Assembly: GCA_037043235.1 (NCBI GenBank) | Contig: JAWRVZ010000016.1 | Location: 4,345,501 to 4,409,500 of the forward strand | DNA from: Rhodeus uyekii | Taxonomy: Eukaryota; Chordata; Actinopteri; Cypriniformes; Acheilognathidae | Reading direction: 5' to 3' | Length of the DNA stretch: 64,000 nucleotides | Part shown: positions 22,405-34,387 of the stretch, in pieces | Layout: every line of letters begins with the position of its first letter | Position numbering within the stretch: position 1 is the first letter of the stretch | Notes under the pieces: model-generated | Databases searched by the model: none | What the model was told of the DNA's origin: nothing | What the model saw: only the letters and a program-made list of their open reading frames with translations | Made by a program: the position numbers and the translations under genes

Positions 22405-22554
22405 AAAGCTTTTGTCTTGTTCAGCCATGAGTGTCTCCCCATGGCCACCAGGGCTACCATTGATCAACCAATTGACTCTTGGAGGTCAAAGGTTTAAGTG
22501 ATGACTGATGAATTTTAATTTTTGGTTGAACAAACCCGTGACTTTGAACATGAA

Positions 22555-22838
22555 ATGTTTGTTGGTGCCAGTATTTCAAAAACTTCTGATCTACTGGTAT
22601 TTTTACTTACATCCATCTCAAGGGTTTACAGAGAATGGTCAAGAAAAGATAAAGATCAAGTGAGTAGCAAGCAAGTTTGTTTGTGATTGAGAAAAAGTTG
22701 CCTAGTCTGACGATTCTCAGTCTCTGATGCACAATTCAGATTGTAGAGTCAGAACATTCTGTAACTGTTTATGTGCAACAGTCCAAGTTGCTTACAATGG
22801 CATGGGGGATAGTTTATTGGCACACTTTGGACCCAAAG
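22555..22838 (+). pseudogene. Tc1-like transposase remnant
   Basis: Short stretches match, from memory, a cyprinid Tc1-like transposase: TTTACAGAGAATGGTCAAGA, CCTAGTCTGACGATTCTCAG (the WSDESRF region) and GGCACACTTTGGACCC. The spacing shows internal deletions, and no frame is open. Tc1 transposases cut and paste at TA; no terminal repeats remain here. Confidence 0.5.
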
Positions 22839-23275
22839 TGTCAGGGTTCTGTCATTTCAGTTTGGGTTTCTAGTGTGTTGGTTGACAGAGCTCTGACACC
22901 ACCCTTTGTCGTGTCTTGTTGTTGTTTAACTCTGCCCATCTTGTTCCCAGCTGTTTCTGCTCGTTACCTTCCTCATGTATTCCCTATTTAATCCCTGTGT
23001 ATTTGCTGTCCTGTGTTGCTTCGTAATGTCACAGTTCAAGTATGGAGGACTCAGATGTGCAGGGTGAAAGGGAATTTATTATTATAAAAAAATAAACAAA
23101 CCCACAAAAAAAAACTGGGAAAACCATAACTGAACAGATAAACTGAACTAACATAAACTGAACTAACAAAAACCGGACGTGACTCAGCATTGAGAGAAAC
23201 ACTGAGCACAGCAGATATAACAAGGAATGACAATGACGCAACACAGGACAGCAAATACACAGGGATTAAATGTTG
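22838..23275. repeat. Two LTR fragments in inverted arrangement
   Basis: 22838-23022 looks like the 5' part of a plus-strand LTR (starts TGTCAGGGTTCTGTC). 23027-23275 looks like the 3' part of the same LTR on the minus strand (plus-strand start TGTCACAG). They share a perfect 34-base inverted repeat, 22986-23019 versus 23238-23271, reading ATTTAATCCCTGTGTATTTG onward. The arrangement would fold into a hairpin. An inversion within or between LTR copies is the likely cause. Confidence 0.6.
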
Positions 23276-24764
23276 ACTCCAGCCTGTGATCATGCTCCAG
23301 CCTCATAGCTCTTAGCAATATTTTTTTTTTTTGTTTAGTGGCCAATCCGGTTTTAAATACCCCATGGCTCCCAAAACTGCCCCCACCACCCTGAAAACTT
23401 CTTGAACTGCTGGCGCCTACCAGGAGGCTTCTTACCTTGCTAGCACTGCCCTGCTCACCTGCCCATGACCTATACGACTACAGGGGGGAGATAGGGGAGT
23501 AAAGGTAAATCACTGTTTATCCTTTGTTTGTTTGGGTTCAGTTTACCCATTGTTTTTTTCAATATGCTTTTAGTTTTGATCTCAGTTACCTGTCCATTGT
23601 CAATTAATTCATTAGTTCCCTCGTTTTGCTCTAGCAACTCGTTTTGCTCATCTTCCCAGTTCTGGTCATTGACCTGTCTCATCAGTATTGTACTCTGTGC
23701 TTATATCCTGTGTGTTTCCTTGGCAGTATCTACAAGTCTACGTTGAGTATCTCCTTCATTGTACTCTTTGTTACCAGTCACATTTCCTCACAGACATCAG
23801 TATAAATCAGCTAGGTGCTTTAATATAACAATCATAACAGAGAGAATTACCATTCTACAGTGAATAGGCATCACTGTCAGAGTCACTGTATTTGATTGAT
23901 TGAGTTTCAGTGCAGGTGTCGGCATTATTTATTTTTGAAGATATTTTCAAAAGTTTATTTGATCTTAGATAAGACAACGGTTATTTGGCCAGAGGCACTA
24001 AATTTTATCAGATAACATTATATGTAGAATAAATTTATAATGACAAGATGATTAGCATCTTCATATCCATTTGACTGCAAAATTATTTTGGTTATAATTT
24101 TTAAATAAACACTATTCTGTCCAGTCTTAAGCAAAAGCTCCAGTTTGATGTAGTTTTAGTTCATAATAGCAAACTTGTCTCTGTTTTTACCTCTGTAATG
24201 TAACATTCACACACTGGAAAGACCTGAAACAGAATCCAACATCAAAAAGAAAAGCAAAAAAGAGAGATATAATTCTATTTTTTTCTTTCACTCTTTCATT
24301 TTCAAAGTAATCAGCCCCCTATTACTGGCTGCAGAAAAGACCTTGGAAACCTAAGAGAAGGCTTGTGTTTGATCAGCATTGACAGATAGAGGGTATCAAA
24401 GGAGAGCTGAAAACAGACAGGTCTGGGGGAAGTAAAAAATAAATGATTAAACTGTGTTAAAAAAAATACATATATATTCACAATAGAGTCAATATTGTTA
24501 TCAATTTGAATCTGGTGTCCCTGACTTCCTTGTCCGGATAGAAGTTGATTAGCATCTACCATTCAAAGGGATTTGCTTTGAATGAAGTTGTGTGATATAG
24601 ATATTCTTTGAGAGAAGTGCTGGGAATACAAATATCTCAAGTACTGCCCTTGACAAGAAAAACACAAATTTCTGATCTTTCTCAAATGATTTTGTTTTTC
24701 ATATTTGCAGAATACTGGAATTTTTTCTTTCCTGATTACTAAATGGTATTAAATTGAAAACATA

Positions 24765-24823
<59 letters not shown>

Positions 24824-26850
24824 AAGAAATATCTATCTATATTTTCAGCATTACCTTTGGCAATACATTCATAGTCTTCAAGAAATCGTTATAATATGGT
24901 GTTTTGGTGCACAACATACATGTATTTTTTTTCTTATTTCATTTGTCAACAATGAAAACAGTAGCACTACTTAGTACTTTTTGTGTAAACCATGATATGG
25001 TTTTCTGGATTTTTTAATGAATAGGAAGTTCAAAAGATAAACATTTATTTGTAGTTTTTATAGACGTGTAAAGAAATTCAGTTGATCAATTTTATTTTAA
25101 TTTTCTGAATAATATATTTAAAAAGCATTTGCTGAATAATTAAGTCTAAATAAGGATATACAGAAACACTTAAGAACTTAAAAAACTTTAGAAACTTAAG
25201 CTTATCCTAGCAGAAAACATTAGTTACACAGAAGATCTTGATAGCCAATTCTGATTTGTTGACTATATCCAGTTTTTTGATTACCAACTTACATCTTATT
25301 TTCAAAGTGAACTCTATGCATTTACAATATACACTTATACAAAAATAACCCAGGGTAAATATACCCGGAAAAGCTTAGTCCGCAAAGGAAGTAAAAAGGG
25401 CATGATTTGCAATGGACGTGGAATTTACACGTAATTTGACACCATCACTTTTTTCAATGACATACGGCTCGCATTGACGGGAATATATTCGATCTGTCTG
25501 CTTACATGGAAGATGTAAATGCACTTACCTGATACATATCAGATTATTTCCACACAAGAATTGAGGCCTGAAAGCAATGTGAGACTTTGTTTTTTTTCTG
25601 CTTACACATTTGTGGGTCAAATCTAATCTGTGGCACATGAGAGGAAAAACTTGAACCATGTATTGTAAATGCGGCCTACGAGTATTTGAAATTCCAAGTT
25701 GCTGATGAGTTAGAACGATATTGTAGATTTCTCTTTTCGAAAAATCATTAAATTCACCAACTTGTTTGGTGTCAGTTTAGGGCAGCATTCTTTTCAAGAC
25801 TCTGGCTATTCAGACACAAGCTGATCCACAATAGACCGACTGGGGCAAAAGCCAGACTGATCGTGTCTTTGGGTGTCTAATGTGTTCAGGATGTGCCACA
25901 GCTGAATAAACATGAGTGAACATAGTCAATAGAAAAGCAATTGAAAACCGTCCGGCGAAGAATCAACAGCAGCATAATGAAAGCTCTCCATTGAAAGGAC
26001 AGTTATCGCTGAGCTGATGTATTAGTGTGAGAGTTGGCAATAGCATAATGGAAATGCATAAAAGAAGTGAGAGGAGGCACTGATGATATCTGTGCTAATT
26101 AAACTGAATCCTTGCTTGGACAAGACCCAAGACGCGTTGATGTGTGCCATACGACAAACGTGCAAAATCCATCAAAGGCCATTTGAGGATTGAGAGACAT
26201 ATGAACTTGCTAAGACTCATCCAAACTGATGAACTGCTGCAAACTGACTTAGTCACCATGAAATCTTAGTCACCTTATAATCTTTAACCAACATAACTTT
26301 TGCACTAGTTTTTTTTTCTTGTCTGAGAAGCCATTTCGCTTGGGTATACATTGCAATAAAAAACAACAGAGAAAAAAAAAATAGGTGTTGATAGGTTTGT
26401 GGTTATCCTGCAAAACCAATAGTAAAACCTAAAACTACATCTGGAATATGACACCTTGCATGATAAAGAGCTTTATGCAGGTGTAGGCGGCTCCTAAAAA
26501 AGATGGATGGGACCAATTAAGCCTCATGTCTCATGTTACAGAAAGGTAATTGGTATACTCAGAAGACTGCAAAACAGGTTGTGTGAAGCCTAGCTTACTA
26601 TGCACCAGATTTTCGGCTGAGTGCCAGTATTCACACCAGTACAGACTACTCCAAGTATATGACTTTATTTTTTGTCTGTAAAAGGAAGAGAGACTGAACT
26701 GAAAATAGCATTTTCTAAGGTGAGCATCATATACGTTCTGCATTCCAAACAATTTTAGAACAAAATTTGTTATCATAAAATGAAGGAAATGTACTAATAT
26801 TTTTGTGTCGGATTTCAGGCGTAACAGTTCTTGTTACATCAAAGAAAACG
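23276..26850. other. No gene seen
   Basis: Contains the (TG)n tract at 24774-24822 and otherwise AT-rich, apparently single-copy sequence. The stretch 25790-26270 is more balanced in composition and could be conserved non-coding DNA, but this cannot be judged from one genome. Open frames at 23470-23746 and elsewhere have no domain features. Confidence 0.4.
24774..24822. repeat. (TG)n microsatellite
   Basis: About 24 uninterrupted GT units. Confidence 0.95.
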
Positions 26851-28542
26851 TCTCGGGTTACGCATGTAACCTTAGTCCTCTAAGGGGGAATGAGAAGCTG
26901 TGTCGAAAACGCTAGGGCAATGCCTTGGCATGTAGTCATGATCCAGGATCATAAAAGGGCACCGGAAACCGGAAGCTGTCTCTGAAGAGAGTGTCTGAAG
27001 CAAGCCTGGACGTGCAATGAGCTGAGGTAAATGACGCAGCATCTCGTTCCCCTTTAGGGAAATAAGGTTACATACGTAACCCGAGACGTTCCCTCTCATG
27101 GGAACTCAACCTGCGTCAAACGCTTGGGGGACGCTAATCCAATGCTACCTCAGTGACGCCGGCCGCAGTTGTGTTTCAGGTCACTATGAGAGCACCCACG
27201 TCCCTAGAACGGAGTAGAGGTCTAGCTGGTAGAACCTTGTGTGGGGGGAGGACAAGCCTGCCGCAGCACAAAAATAAGCAGGGAACACCCCTGAAAAAAG
27301 CCATAGAAGAAGCCACACTCCTAGTGGAGTGGGCACGGAAATAAAACTCACGGAAAAGGAGTGTAAAGTTTCCTTGTGGTTGGGGCTCTGGAGAGGAGAG
27401 TGGTCTCAGAAACCTCAGTTGAGAGACAAGCACAGAGATAAGCACTCTCTCCAGAACTCCTGGGAGCAGGGCGATCGTGGAAATGTACAGATGTTGCCTC
27501 GGCCACATCTGAAACCTAGTATCCAGCCCAAAAGAAATACAGGGATACCGCAGAGAACCATGGGATGTTCCCCAATTTTCCCTAGGCCTCGGCCTCAGCA
27601 GAGTATACTTCTTGTTCCATGACCAGAGCCTGCTCAGGGCCCCTCACGATGGGAGGGGACCCCACTGGAAAACAAAGCCCATAGGTTATTGTGCGCAGGA
27701 CCTGTTAGGGGACATCTGGAGCATGCGCACATAACCAGAAAGTCCACTGAGGGAACCAACTACTTGAAGAGCTACAACCACAGAGCCCGGTTTCTTGGGG
27801 ACCGTCTGGGTTAAGTTTTTTTAAGACCCTCCTCAGAGGGGGCGACTCCCCCAGAGCATCACAACTCAGGGGCGCCAGTTGGGGAATATAGTGAGACCTG
27901 GTGCACTCCTCAGAGCTGGATCGTTGCAGTGTCAGTGTGCCCCTGCCTGGTCAGAAGAAACCACCCTAGAGCGTGCCTCCGGATCCAGGAACAGATCTGC
28001 CAGGTAAGGTCTGAGATAAGGCAAGAGCCCATCTCAAACCCCACTGGCAGATGTTTTTATATAATGCAAACCCGGAACAAAGATCTTAGGTTTTAGAAAA
28101 AGTGACGCACCATAGTGCACCATACACACCATAGCAGAGTGACGCACCATACAGCAAGTGCTGACCGTGTGCGCTCCGCTCCAAACAAGTCTAACATAAG
28201 AGGTCTGTAGCCCTGCCAGTTCTAATGAGGACAGGGGAAACACACACTTTATTAATATAAAGGTGTGGAAGTCCCTTTTTAAACTAGCAAGGGAAAGATA
28301 TACTTTTGTTTCACACACACAGATAAGCCAGCTTCACACAAACACAAGCAACACAGGGCTTTGCTGAAGACATTCAAAGCTGCTGCTTCTGGTTTCCGGT
28401 GCTGTTTTATGATCCTGGATTCTGGATCGTGATCTCACAGTCGATTTTGCAGTGCTTCACGACATGCCAAGACTACATGCCAAGGTATTCCCCTAGCATT
28501 TTTAACGCAGCTCGAGTTCGCATGAAAGGGGGGGGGGGGGGG
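26851..28542 (-). mobile_element. DIRS-type retrotransposon, copy E, internally deleted
   Basis: The left end is the terminal hairpin module: GGTTACGCATGTAACC at 26856-26871 and its inverse GGTTACATACGTAACC at 27066-27081. Recombinase sequence follows (27176-27510), then sequence matching the start of RT (CAGAGCCTGCTCAGGGCC near 27624) and gag-like DNA. The right terminus is at about 28380-28540 (GGTTTCCGGTGCTG ... AACGCAGCTCGAGTTCG), inverse to the left. Most of RT and RNase H is missing. The right end runs into a poly-G tract at 28528-28542. Confidence 0.8.
27176..27510 (-). pseudogene. DIRS tyrosine recombinase end, copy E (broken)
   Basis: Minus-strand translation shows the catalytic His/Arg block FRAHSTRSVASSMAFFRGV. 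A frameshift follows. In the next frame the tyrosine region SSPHTRFYQLD is still readable. Upstream, the frame holds linker sequence (YISTIALLPGVLERVL), normally located before the recombinase, joined directly to this block by deletion. Not functional. Confidence 0.75.
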
Positions 28543-28557
28543 TTAACGCATTCAACA

Positions 28558-28699
28558 GCTTTCCTGTAGCTCAATCAGTAGAGCATTATTGTTTACAACA
28601 CCAAGGTCATGGGTTTGATCCAAGGGAAAGCAAGGTCTGATTCAATGTGTTCCTTGAATAAAATGTAAGCGTCAGCCAACATTCATAAATGTAAATGTC
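28558..28699 (+). mobile_element. tRNA-derived SINE, copy 2
   Basis: Same family as 7635-7793. The head GCTTTCCTGTAGCTCAATCA is followed by GGTCATGGGTTTGATCC (B box, near consensus). The tail is shortened (AATGTAAGCGTCAGCCAAC ... AAATGTAAATGTC). It lies 15 bases beyond the end of DIRS copy E. Confidence 0.8.
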
Positions 28700-29687
28700 A
28701 ACAACATAGTCTGTCGGTCACATTTATATTGTTCTGCATTTTTGTGCTCAAAATTCAGTTATTTCAATTGGAATCCATATGGTTGGGAATTTCGAGTAAT
28801 GACTTACAATTTGCTTATGCACATTTCACAACAGGTTGAAGTTGGCCAAGTGTATTCACTGTTTTGATCAACAGAAAGCTTTTTGCTTTGAAAGTAACTT
28901 ATGTGAGCTGTGCCTCATACATTGATTTGCTACACTATTGGCAATACTATTTGCATAAATTCACCAAAGTTTTCTTCCGTTTTACACATTAGTTTGAAAC
29001 CACAAGTGTCTACAGCACACAAGGTACAGACGAAAAAGTGGAATAGACTAGGTGCTGGTCTTCCAGCTCATCAGTGACCCAGGGGGCACAAATGCTTGTT
29101 ACTGCCTCATGTTCAGCTCTTGACAGACTGGCATACGTGTTCTCCTCAGCTACTGACAGGGCACGTCTGTTTGAAAACAGTTTTAGGTGTTCTAAATTAA
29201 ACATTGTTTACATGTTGGTGCATCTCTCCATCTGTGCACAGGGGAAGGTTTTTATGAGGCCTTTATAAATATAACATTTGGGGGGGGGGGGGGGATATTA
29301 TTTATAGAATGCATTTTATTTGAGATGTTCATGCCCTATGTATCCAGGACTGGATATGGAGGAGCAGTTTTATGTTTAGCCATTTAAATGAGAGATTTAC
29401 TGCTGATGATGCAACACATGGACACTGGGTGATGAAGATTAAAAAGCACATTCAGAGAGTGAGGAAAAGAAGCAACAGGTGCACTCTTTTGGTCACTATA
29501 TGTTGGAGATCTAGCCTAAAGAGTTAGTATATATTAAGCAATCTCCAATTAGAGATAATTGGCACATAGTTGCAAAGTTACTTCTAGTCAACAAGATGTT
29601 TGAAAGGGACCAACAAAATAAACTGCCACCAATAATTTCCGACAGGCTACCTAAAAATGTTTATAGGAATCCTGAATTTGAAACCTT

Positions 29688-29724
<37 letters not shown>

Positions 29725-29917
29725 GATACATACTATACAGTTACTTAGAATTACTTCCATTGATTAAACCAGGGGTTTCCAAACCCTCTCATCCGGCCCC
29801 CGGAGACCTTTTTGTCTACGAAAAAAAAAATACATAAATTTATGTGTATCCTGCCAAGAAAAGCCGCTACATACGTGGACGTTATGTATTTAGCGAATTA
29901 AAATAGAGGCGCGCAGT
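28700..29917. other. No gene seen
   Basis: Holds a poly-G run at 29280-29294 and a (TG)n microsatellite at 29691-29722. Two opposing ~64-codon open frames at 29010-29268 overlap on opposite strands and have no domain features. A short stretch at 29767-29830 resembles the CCAGGGGTTTCCAAAC end of hAT-like repeats but is too short to assign. Confidence 0.4.
29691..29722. repeat. (TG)n microsatellite
   Basis: About 16 GT units. Confidence 0.95.
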
Positions 29918-30690
29918 AGTGCGTTCCCTTTCTAGAGTGGGAACGAGATGTTGCAATGAAATGCATTTGGGAACTCCTCCCCTTCACGTAATTTTCTGAA
30001 ACCTTATAGGATAACGCTAGTTGACAACTTGCCAATTGTAGAGCGATGCAGATCTGGCAGACAAACAGTATAAATAGCATAAGCGTGACAATTGCGTCAG
30101 AATATTTCTGTAACAAAGAGGTGACTCACAGGGCAGATGGTCAGGGCAAACAGAGAACAAACGTAGTCAATCCAGGCAGGGGTCACAAAGGCAGGCAGAC
30201 AGTATCGGGATCGTGGTTCAGGCGGGTGGTCAAGACAGGCAGCAATAGTCACAAGCGATGATCCAAGGCACGGGTCAGGGTAGGCAGAACAGGATCAGAA
30301 CACGGGTAAACAGACAGGATCAGAACACGGGTAAACAGGCAGGATCAGAAATGGCAAAACAAGACAGGATTAACAACGCTTAGAATGATTGCTGAGCAAA
30401 TCGAGACTTCGCAGTTAGTGAATGTGTGAAGGAGTCTTTTATAGTTCTTAAGATGAGTAACAGCTGGTGAGAACAAACAATCATAATTATGTCCAGCTGG
30501 TGTGTGTGATCAGTCCAGTGTACTGCATGATGGGAAATGTAGTGTGTAGTGTAGTGTCAGTATATGTGTGAGCTCCCTCTGGTGGCCGTGGAGGGGAGCG
30601 CAGAGCTCATATTCATAACAATTTCCTTCACACTTCTCTAAACGGAATATGGAAAAATAACCGAGGTTATGATAGTAAACAGAGACGTTT
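29918..30690. mobile_element. DIRS-family terminus, split by a solo LTR
   Basis: GCGTTCCCTTTCTAGAGTGG followed by GAACGAGATGTTGCAATGAA (29928-29967) resembles the DIRS terminal motif (GTTCCC...GGGAACGAGACGCTGCGTCGAA). After the solo LTR, ACCGAGGTTATGATAGTAAA and CAGAGACGTTTTCC (about 30660-30693) resemble the inverse of the outer motif. No coding part is present. Confidence 0.5.
30109..30620 (-). mobile_element. Solo LTR with target duplication ATTTC
   Basis: Begins TGTAACAAAGAGG and ends CATATTCATAACA. It is flanked by identical ATTTC at 30104-30108 and 30621-30625. General layout resembles the LTR at 21922: GATGGGAAATGTAGT in this one, CATGGGAAATGTAGT in that one, and a shared CCTCTGGTGGCCGT motif, so the two are related families. 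It contains a short duplicated unit GGATCAGAACACGGGTAAAC at about 30292 and 30319. Confidence 0.88.
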
Positions 30691-30764
30691 TCCAACCGAT
30701 CCCTACATTACAAAACCTTATTCGCTCCATACTTTTTCTACTTCCGGTCTCCAATAATGAGATT

Positions 30765-31000
30765 ATATACTGGTTTCCTCCGCATATAATCCGCAGACGC
30801 ATGTGTTTTGTACCCTTATATAGCTCGCGGGTGTGAAATGTAAAATGTTTAAAAATGTTATGTATAAACGTATAAAATGTGTGATATAGCCCACAGGACT
30901 GGTGTTTTTTTTTTTTTTTTCGTTTTTGCCAAAGGAAGACATTCCTAATGTCAAAACTATTGCATCAGTGTCCCTTTCAATCATTTGAACAACATACAAA
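30765..31000. repeat. Fragment related to the pogo-like element
   Basis: CCGCATATAATCCGCAGACG and TATATAGCTCGCGGGTGTG parallel CCACATATAACCCGCAGACG and CATATAGCCAGCGGGTTTG at 6372-6425 inside the pogo-like element. Both ends are unclear. Confidence 0.4.
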
Positions 31001-32591
31001 CATTTTCAAGAATAAAATAAATGAAGAACAATTTGAGAATAAACTTGTCCGATGATAATCTCAGGTCACTGTTGATGTTAGGTGATGTAGATGTTATTGA
31101 TGTTAATCAAATCTAAAGCCAGAAATGTATGCTATTTTGTCATCTAGGAAACAATTTCACCATTCCCACTAATACATGTGTCCATGTGTAGTGTATCATT
31201 GTGTTATTAAGTAATAACTGAATAAAATAATATTAAATAAATAATTAAAAGCAACATCCATGTTTTGATTCTTTTTTATTTGGACCTCGAGTGTGTAGTT
31301 GGCGCCCGTACTGCTGTTTGACAGTTAATGGATTAAACCATAGACATTTATTCTCTCCTAGTCAAACATTAAATACACATGATACTGGAGACAGACACTT
31401 CCAGCTGTGAGATATGTGCATAAGACAGTTAGTGTATTCGCTATGGGCGGTCTGTGGATGTGAATTGAGGCCAATATTAAAAAAAGTGACACACTTTACC
31501 TGAATTCACCCTAGTTTTGTTTGTTTATTGTTAAAAGTTGCTCTGCTTCCAAAAACTGACTTTCAGAGTTTCATCATAAAATTAGGTGCTATTGTAAAAG
31601 TTTTTATGTTGAGAAAATGAGTGAATGTGCAGAAACAGCCTCTTTATATCCTCCCAGGCCCAGCATGCAATTCACCAAGGTCCCGTCGTCGGTATTGAAT
31701 GAGATTGCTCAGCACTCCAGTTTTCTCTAGCTGACTCAAGGCTAACAGTGATAGACAAACCCTGAGAGAGTGGGGCCAAATGCACACAAATATAGCTGTG
31801 GAGTGAATCAAAATCCCATTGATTGCTTTTCAATGCAATGTCAGTGTCGCTTTTGTTGATTCTCGGATCAATTCCATTTTTGGCTGTGCTTGTCGTTCAA
31901 GACACATGTCTTGCACATGTACTCTATGCCTTTATAATTTACAGGTTTTCACTTCCACTTAAAATTCAATCATCTTGAATCATCTGCACTTTCCCTCCAC
32001 CTGTTTATAAACACCGCCTATGTCCAACTAGCAATAGCATGTAGCAAATCGTGCTATTAATAGCATGAAGCAATTAATAGCATTTCTTCTTCTTTAGTTT
32101 CTTCTGTCCTGTTAATGTTTTCCCTTCAATCCCTTTGTCAATAGTACAAGTGGTCTAGTATAATTATTAAAAATGGATTTTGAAGAGCTCTTGTAAAACC
32201 AAATGAAAATTAAAAAGTACCCTTTTAAAAATTGTGCTTCTACAGAATTAAATATACTTAGGTTCAAACTGAAAAAAATGTTAATCACAATCACTTGCAA
32301 ATATTATATTTAAATGTACTTTAGTGTGATTTTTTTTTAACCACTTAAGTGGGACTGAAGTACATATTTACGTATCATTTCATAATTCTATTGTCTATTG
32401 AAATGTAGTTAAAGAGTGCTTTAGAAATGTTCACATGTAATGTTCAAATGCAATTTTTGAACTGTTGACAAGCATTTATGGCTATCTATATCTAAAATAT
32501 TATGTTCTTTGAATATTTTGAAATTACACATTTGAAGTTGCCATTTACTACATTTAAATGCATTTTAAATGTAATATATCTTTAAATCACA
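31001..32591. other. No gene seen
   Basis: AT-rich sequence with no assignable repeat or gene. The stretch 31640-31920 has balanced composition and looks single-copy, and might be conserved non-coding DNA. That is a guess from composition only. Confidence 0.4.
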
Positions 32592-33253
32592 AGTCAAGTC
32601 ACCTTTATTTATATAGCGCTTTTTACAATGTAGATTGTTTCAAAGCAGCTTTACAGGAAAAACAATATAAACAAAGTTTGTTTGGCTGAACAGAAGCCCC
32701 AAAAGAGCAGGCGAATCAATACAATTGATGAATTTTAAGTGTTAAGTTTCCCCAACTGAGCAAGCCATAGGCGACAGCGACAAGGAACCAAAACTCCGGC
32801 AGGTGACGTAACGAATGAAGAATAGAATGGAGAAAAAACCTTGGGAGAAACCAGGCTCAGTCGGGGGACCAGTTCTCCTCTGGCCAACAGCCAAACAGTG
32901 CATGATTATTATACAACAATTCAAGTCCAATGTGAAGTCCAATTTGGTCCGGTTAGAGATGGGTTCATGATCGTCACAGGGGAGGGTCTAGTAGAGTCAC
33001 GATCTCCGCAGACACTTCAGGGCAGTGCTGTGCTCGTGTCCAGGTCCTTCATCTGATCTGGATATGGCCCGGATCCAGCTGACCACGGTAACCTCGGAAT
33101 AAACAGAGACCAATATCAGCGTAGATGCCATTCTTCTTCTGATGTATCGAGTACATCAGGTGTTATGGGAATGTTCCCGGTTCCGGCTTATCTAAATTAT
33201 GCAGCCTAACAATCATTTTACATGATTTGGATTAAAAATGTATGTATAATGTG

Positions 33254-33760
33254 TTATGTGTATGCCAGGTTGAAGAGATGTGTTTTTAGTCTACATTTAA
33301 ACTGACAGAGTGTGTCTGCTTCCTGAACTGTAATAGGAAGACTGTTCCAGAGTTTAGGAGCTAAATAGGAAAAAGATCGACCGCCAGCAGTTGACTTTGA
33401 TATTCTAGGTATTTTAAGCTGGTCAGTATTTTGGGATCGCAATAGACGTGAAGGACTATAATGTGTTAAGAGATCGCTCAAGTACTGTGGAGCTAAACCA
33501 TTTAATGCTTTGTAAGTAATTAGCAAGATTTTAAAATGTATTCAGTGTTTAATAGGAAGCCAGTGCAGGTTTGACAGAACTGGGCTAATATGCTCATACT
33601 TCCTGGTTCTAGTAAGAACTCGAGCTGCTGCATTTTGGACCAGCTGGAATTTGTTTATTAAGCGTGCAGGGCAACCACCTAGTAGAGCATTACAATAATC
33701 TAGCCTTGAACTCATGAACGCATGAACTAACTTTTCCGCATTTGTCTTAGAGAGCATATT
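33254..33760 (-). pseudogene. L2 ORF2 carboxy-terminal segment
   Basis: Carboxy-terminal part of the L2 ORF2 protein, beyond the RT palm. It reads AEKLVHAFMSSRLDYCNALL and ISPVLSNLHWLPIKH, then a stop at 33542-33544, then LLITYKALNGLAPQYLSDLL and TLCQFKCRLKTHLFNLAYT. The stop is TGA where an Arg codon CGA is expected, consistent with CpG decay. Other L2 copies keep this segment as one frame. Confidence 0.85.
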
Positions 33761-34387
33761 TAGAGAGCAAACATTTCTGTTTGCTTGTGTTTTGATTTTC
33801 ATTGTTTGAAGTTCTGTTGGTAAACTTTGTTTTGGAAGATTTGGTTTTGTTTACAACTTTGCTTCGACACTGATTTGTTTATTTTGGACTTGGAGTGTTG
33901 GGATAGGAAGCATGTCACGTGACTTACATAGCGCACGTAGGTTACTGTGACTGTTATATACACCAGGTAAGGAGCGGCGGCTATTCTATGTATTTATGTT
34001 TGTTAGTTAGTGTAGTTTAGTAGGAGTTTATTTTTGTATTTACTTTTTAAAGGTAGATAAGGGCATTTACTAATAAGTTAGCTGTTTATGTTTTGTTGAT
34101 TTCTTTGATTTGGTCCCCGCTCATAGTCCCACACTTTCATGTTCCATGTTTTTTATTTTCTTTACTACTATCCACTATTGATTTGTAAAGCAACTGGGTG
34201 TTTATATTACTTTTGAATTACTAAACAAATTATTATTTTGATCCACGTCTCTGCCTGATTCATTTCACTCATGCTTTGTCTCAGTAATTGAACCCGTTCT
34301 TTTCTTTTTTTTACTTTTACTTTCATAAATATGTTACTGACCCTTTTTAGGTGGTTCTTTGACCCTCTTAAATAGGGAGACGTAACA
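33761..34387. mobile_element. Unidentified insert in L2 ORF2, LTR-like
   Basis: L2 coding sequence stops at about 33760 (GAGAGCATATT) and resumes at about 34388 (ATCGCAATTTAG), so these ~620 bases are an insertion. The right end is GGGAGACGTAACA, an LTR-like -CA end. A GTTATATACACC TATA-like stretch occurs near 33953. I could not match the left end to TG or find a clear target duplication. It has no long open frame. Confidence 0.5.

Larger units (their letters stand above)
16204..22490 (-). mobile_element. DIRS-type retrotransposon, copy D, nested insertions
   Basis: Left to right on the plus strand: a degenerate terminal hairpin module (16204-17100, with a 5S-derived SINE in its loop), recombinase (17095-17715), an L2 insertion, RNase H/linker and RT (18590-20275), then gag. 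The gag is interrupted by the membrane/coiled-coil element (20751-21848) and by a solo LTR (21922-22404), and ends near 22490. The order YR-RH-RT-gag matches a standard DIRS on the minus strand. This is the most complete DIRS order in the window, but strongly mutated. The far right terminus was not found. Confidence 0.75.

Noticed and set aside
29767..29830. hAT-type terminus (also at about 51128 and 44845)
   Set aside because: Each is only a few tens of bases with no partner end or 8-base duplication, which is too little to call an element.
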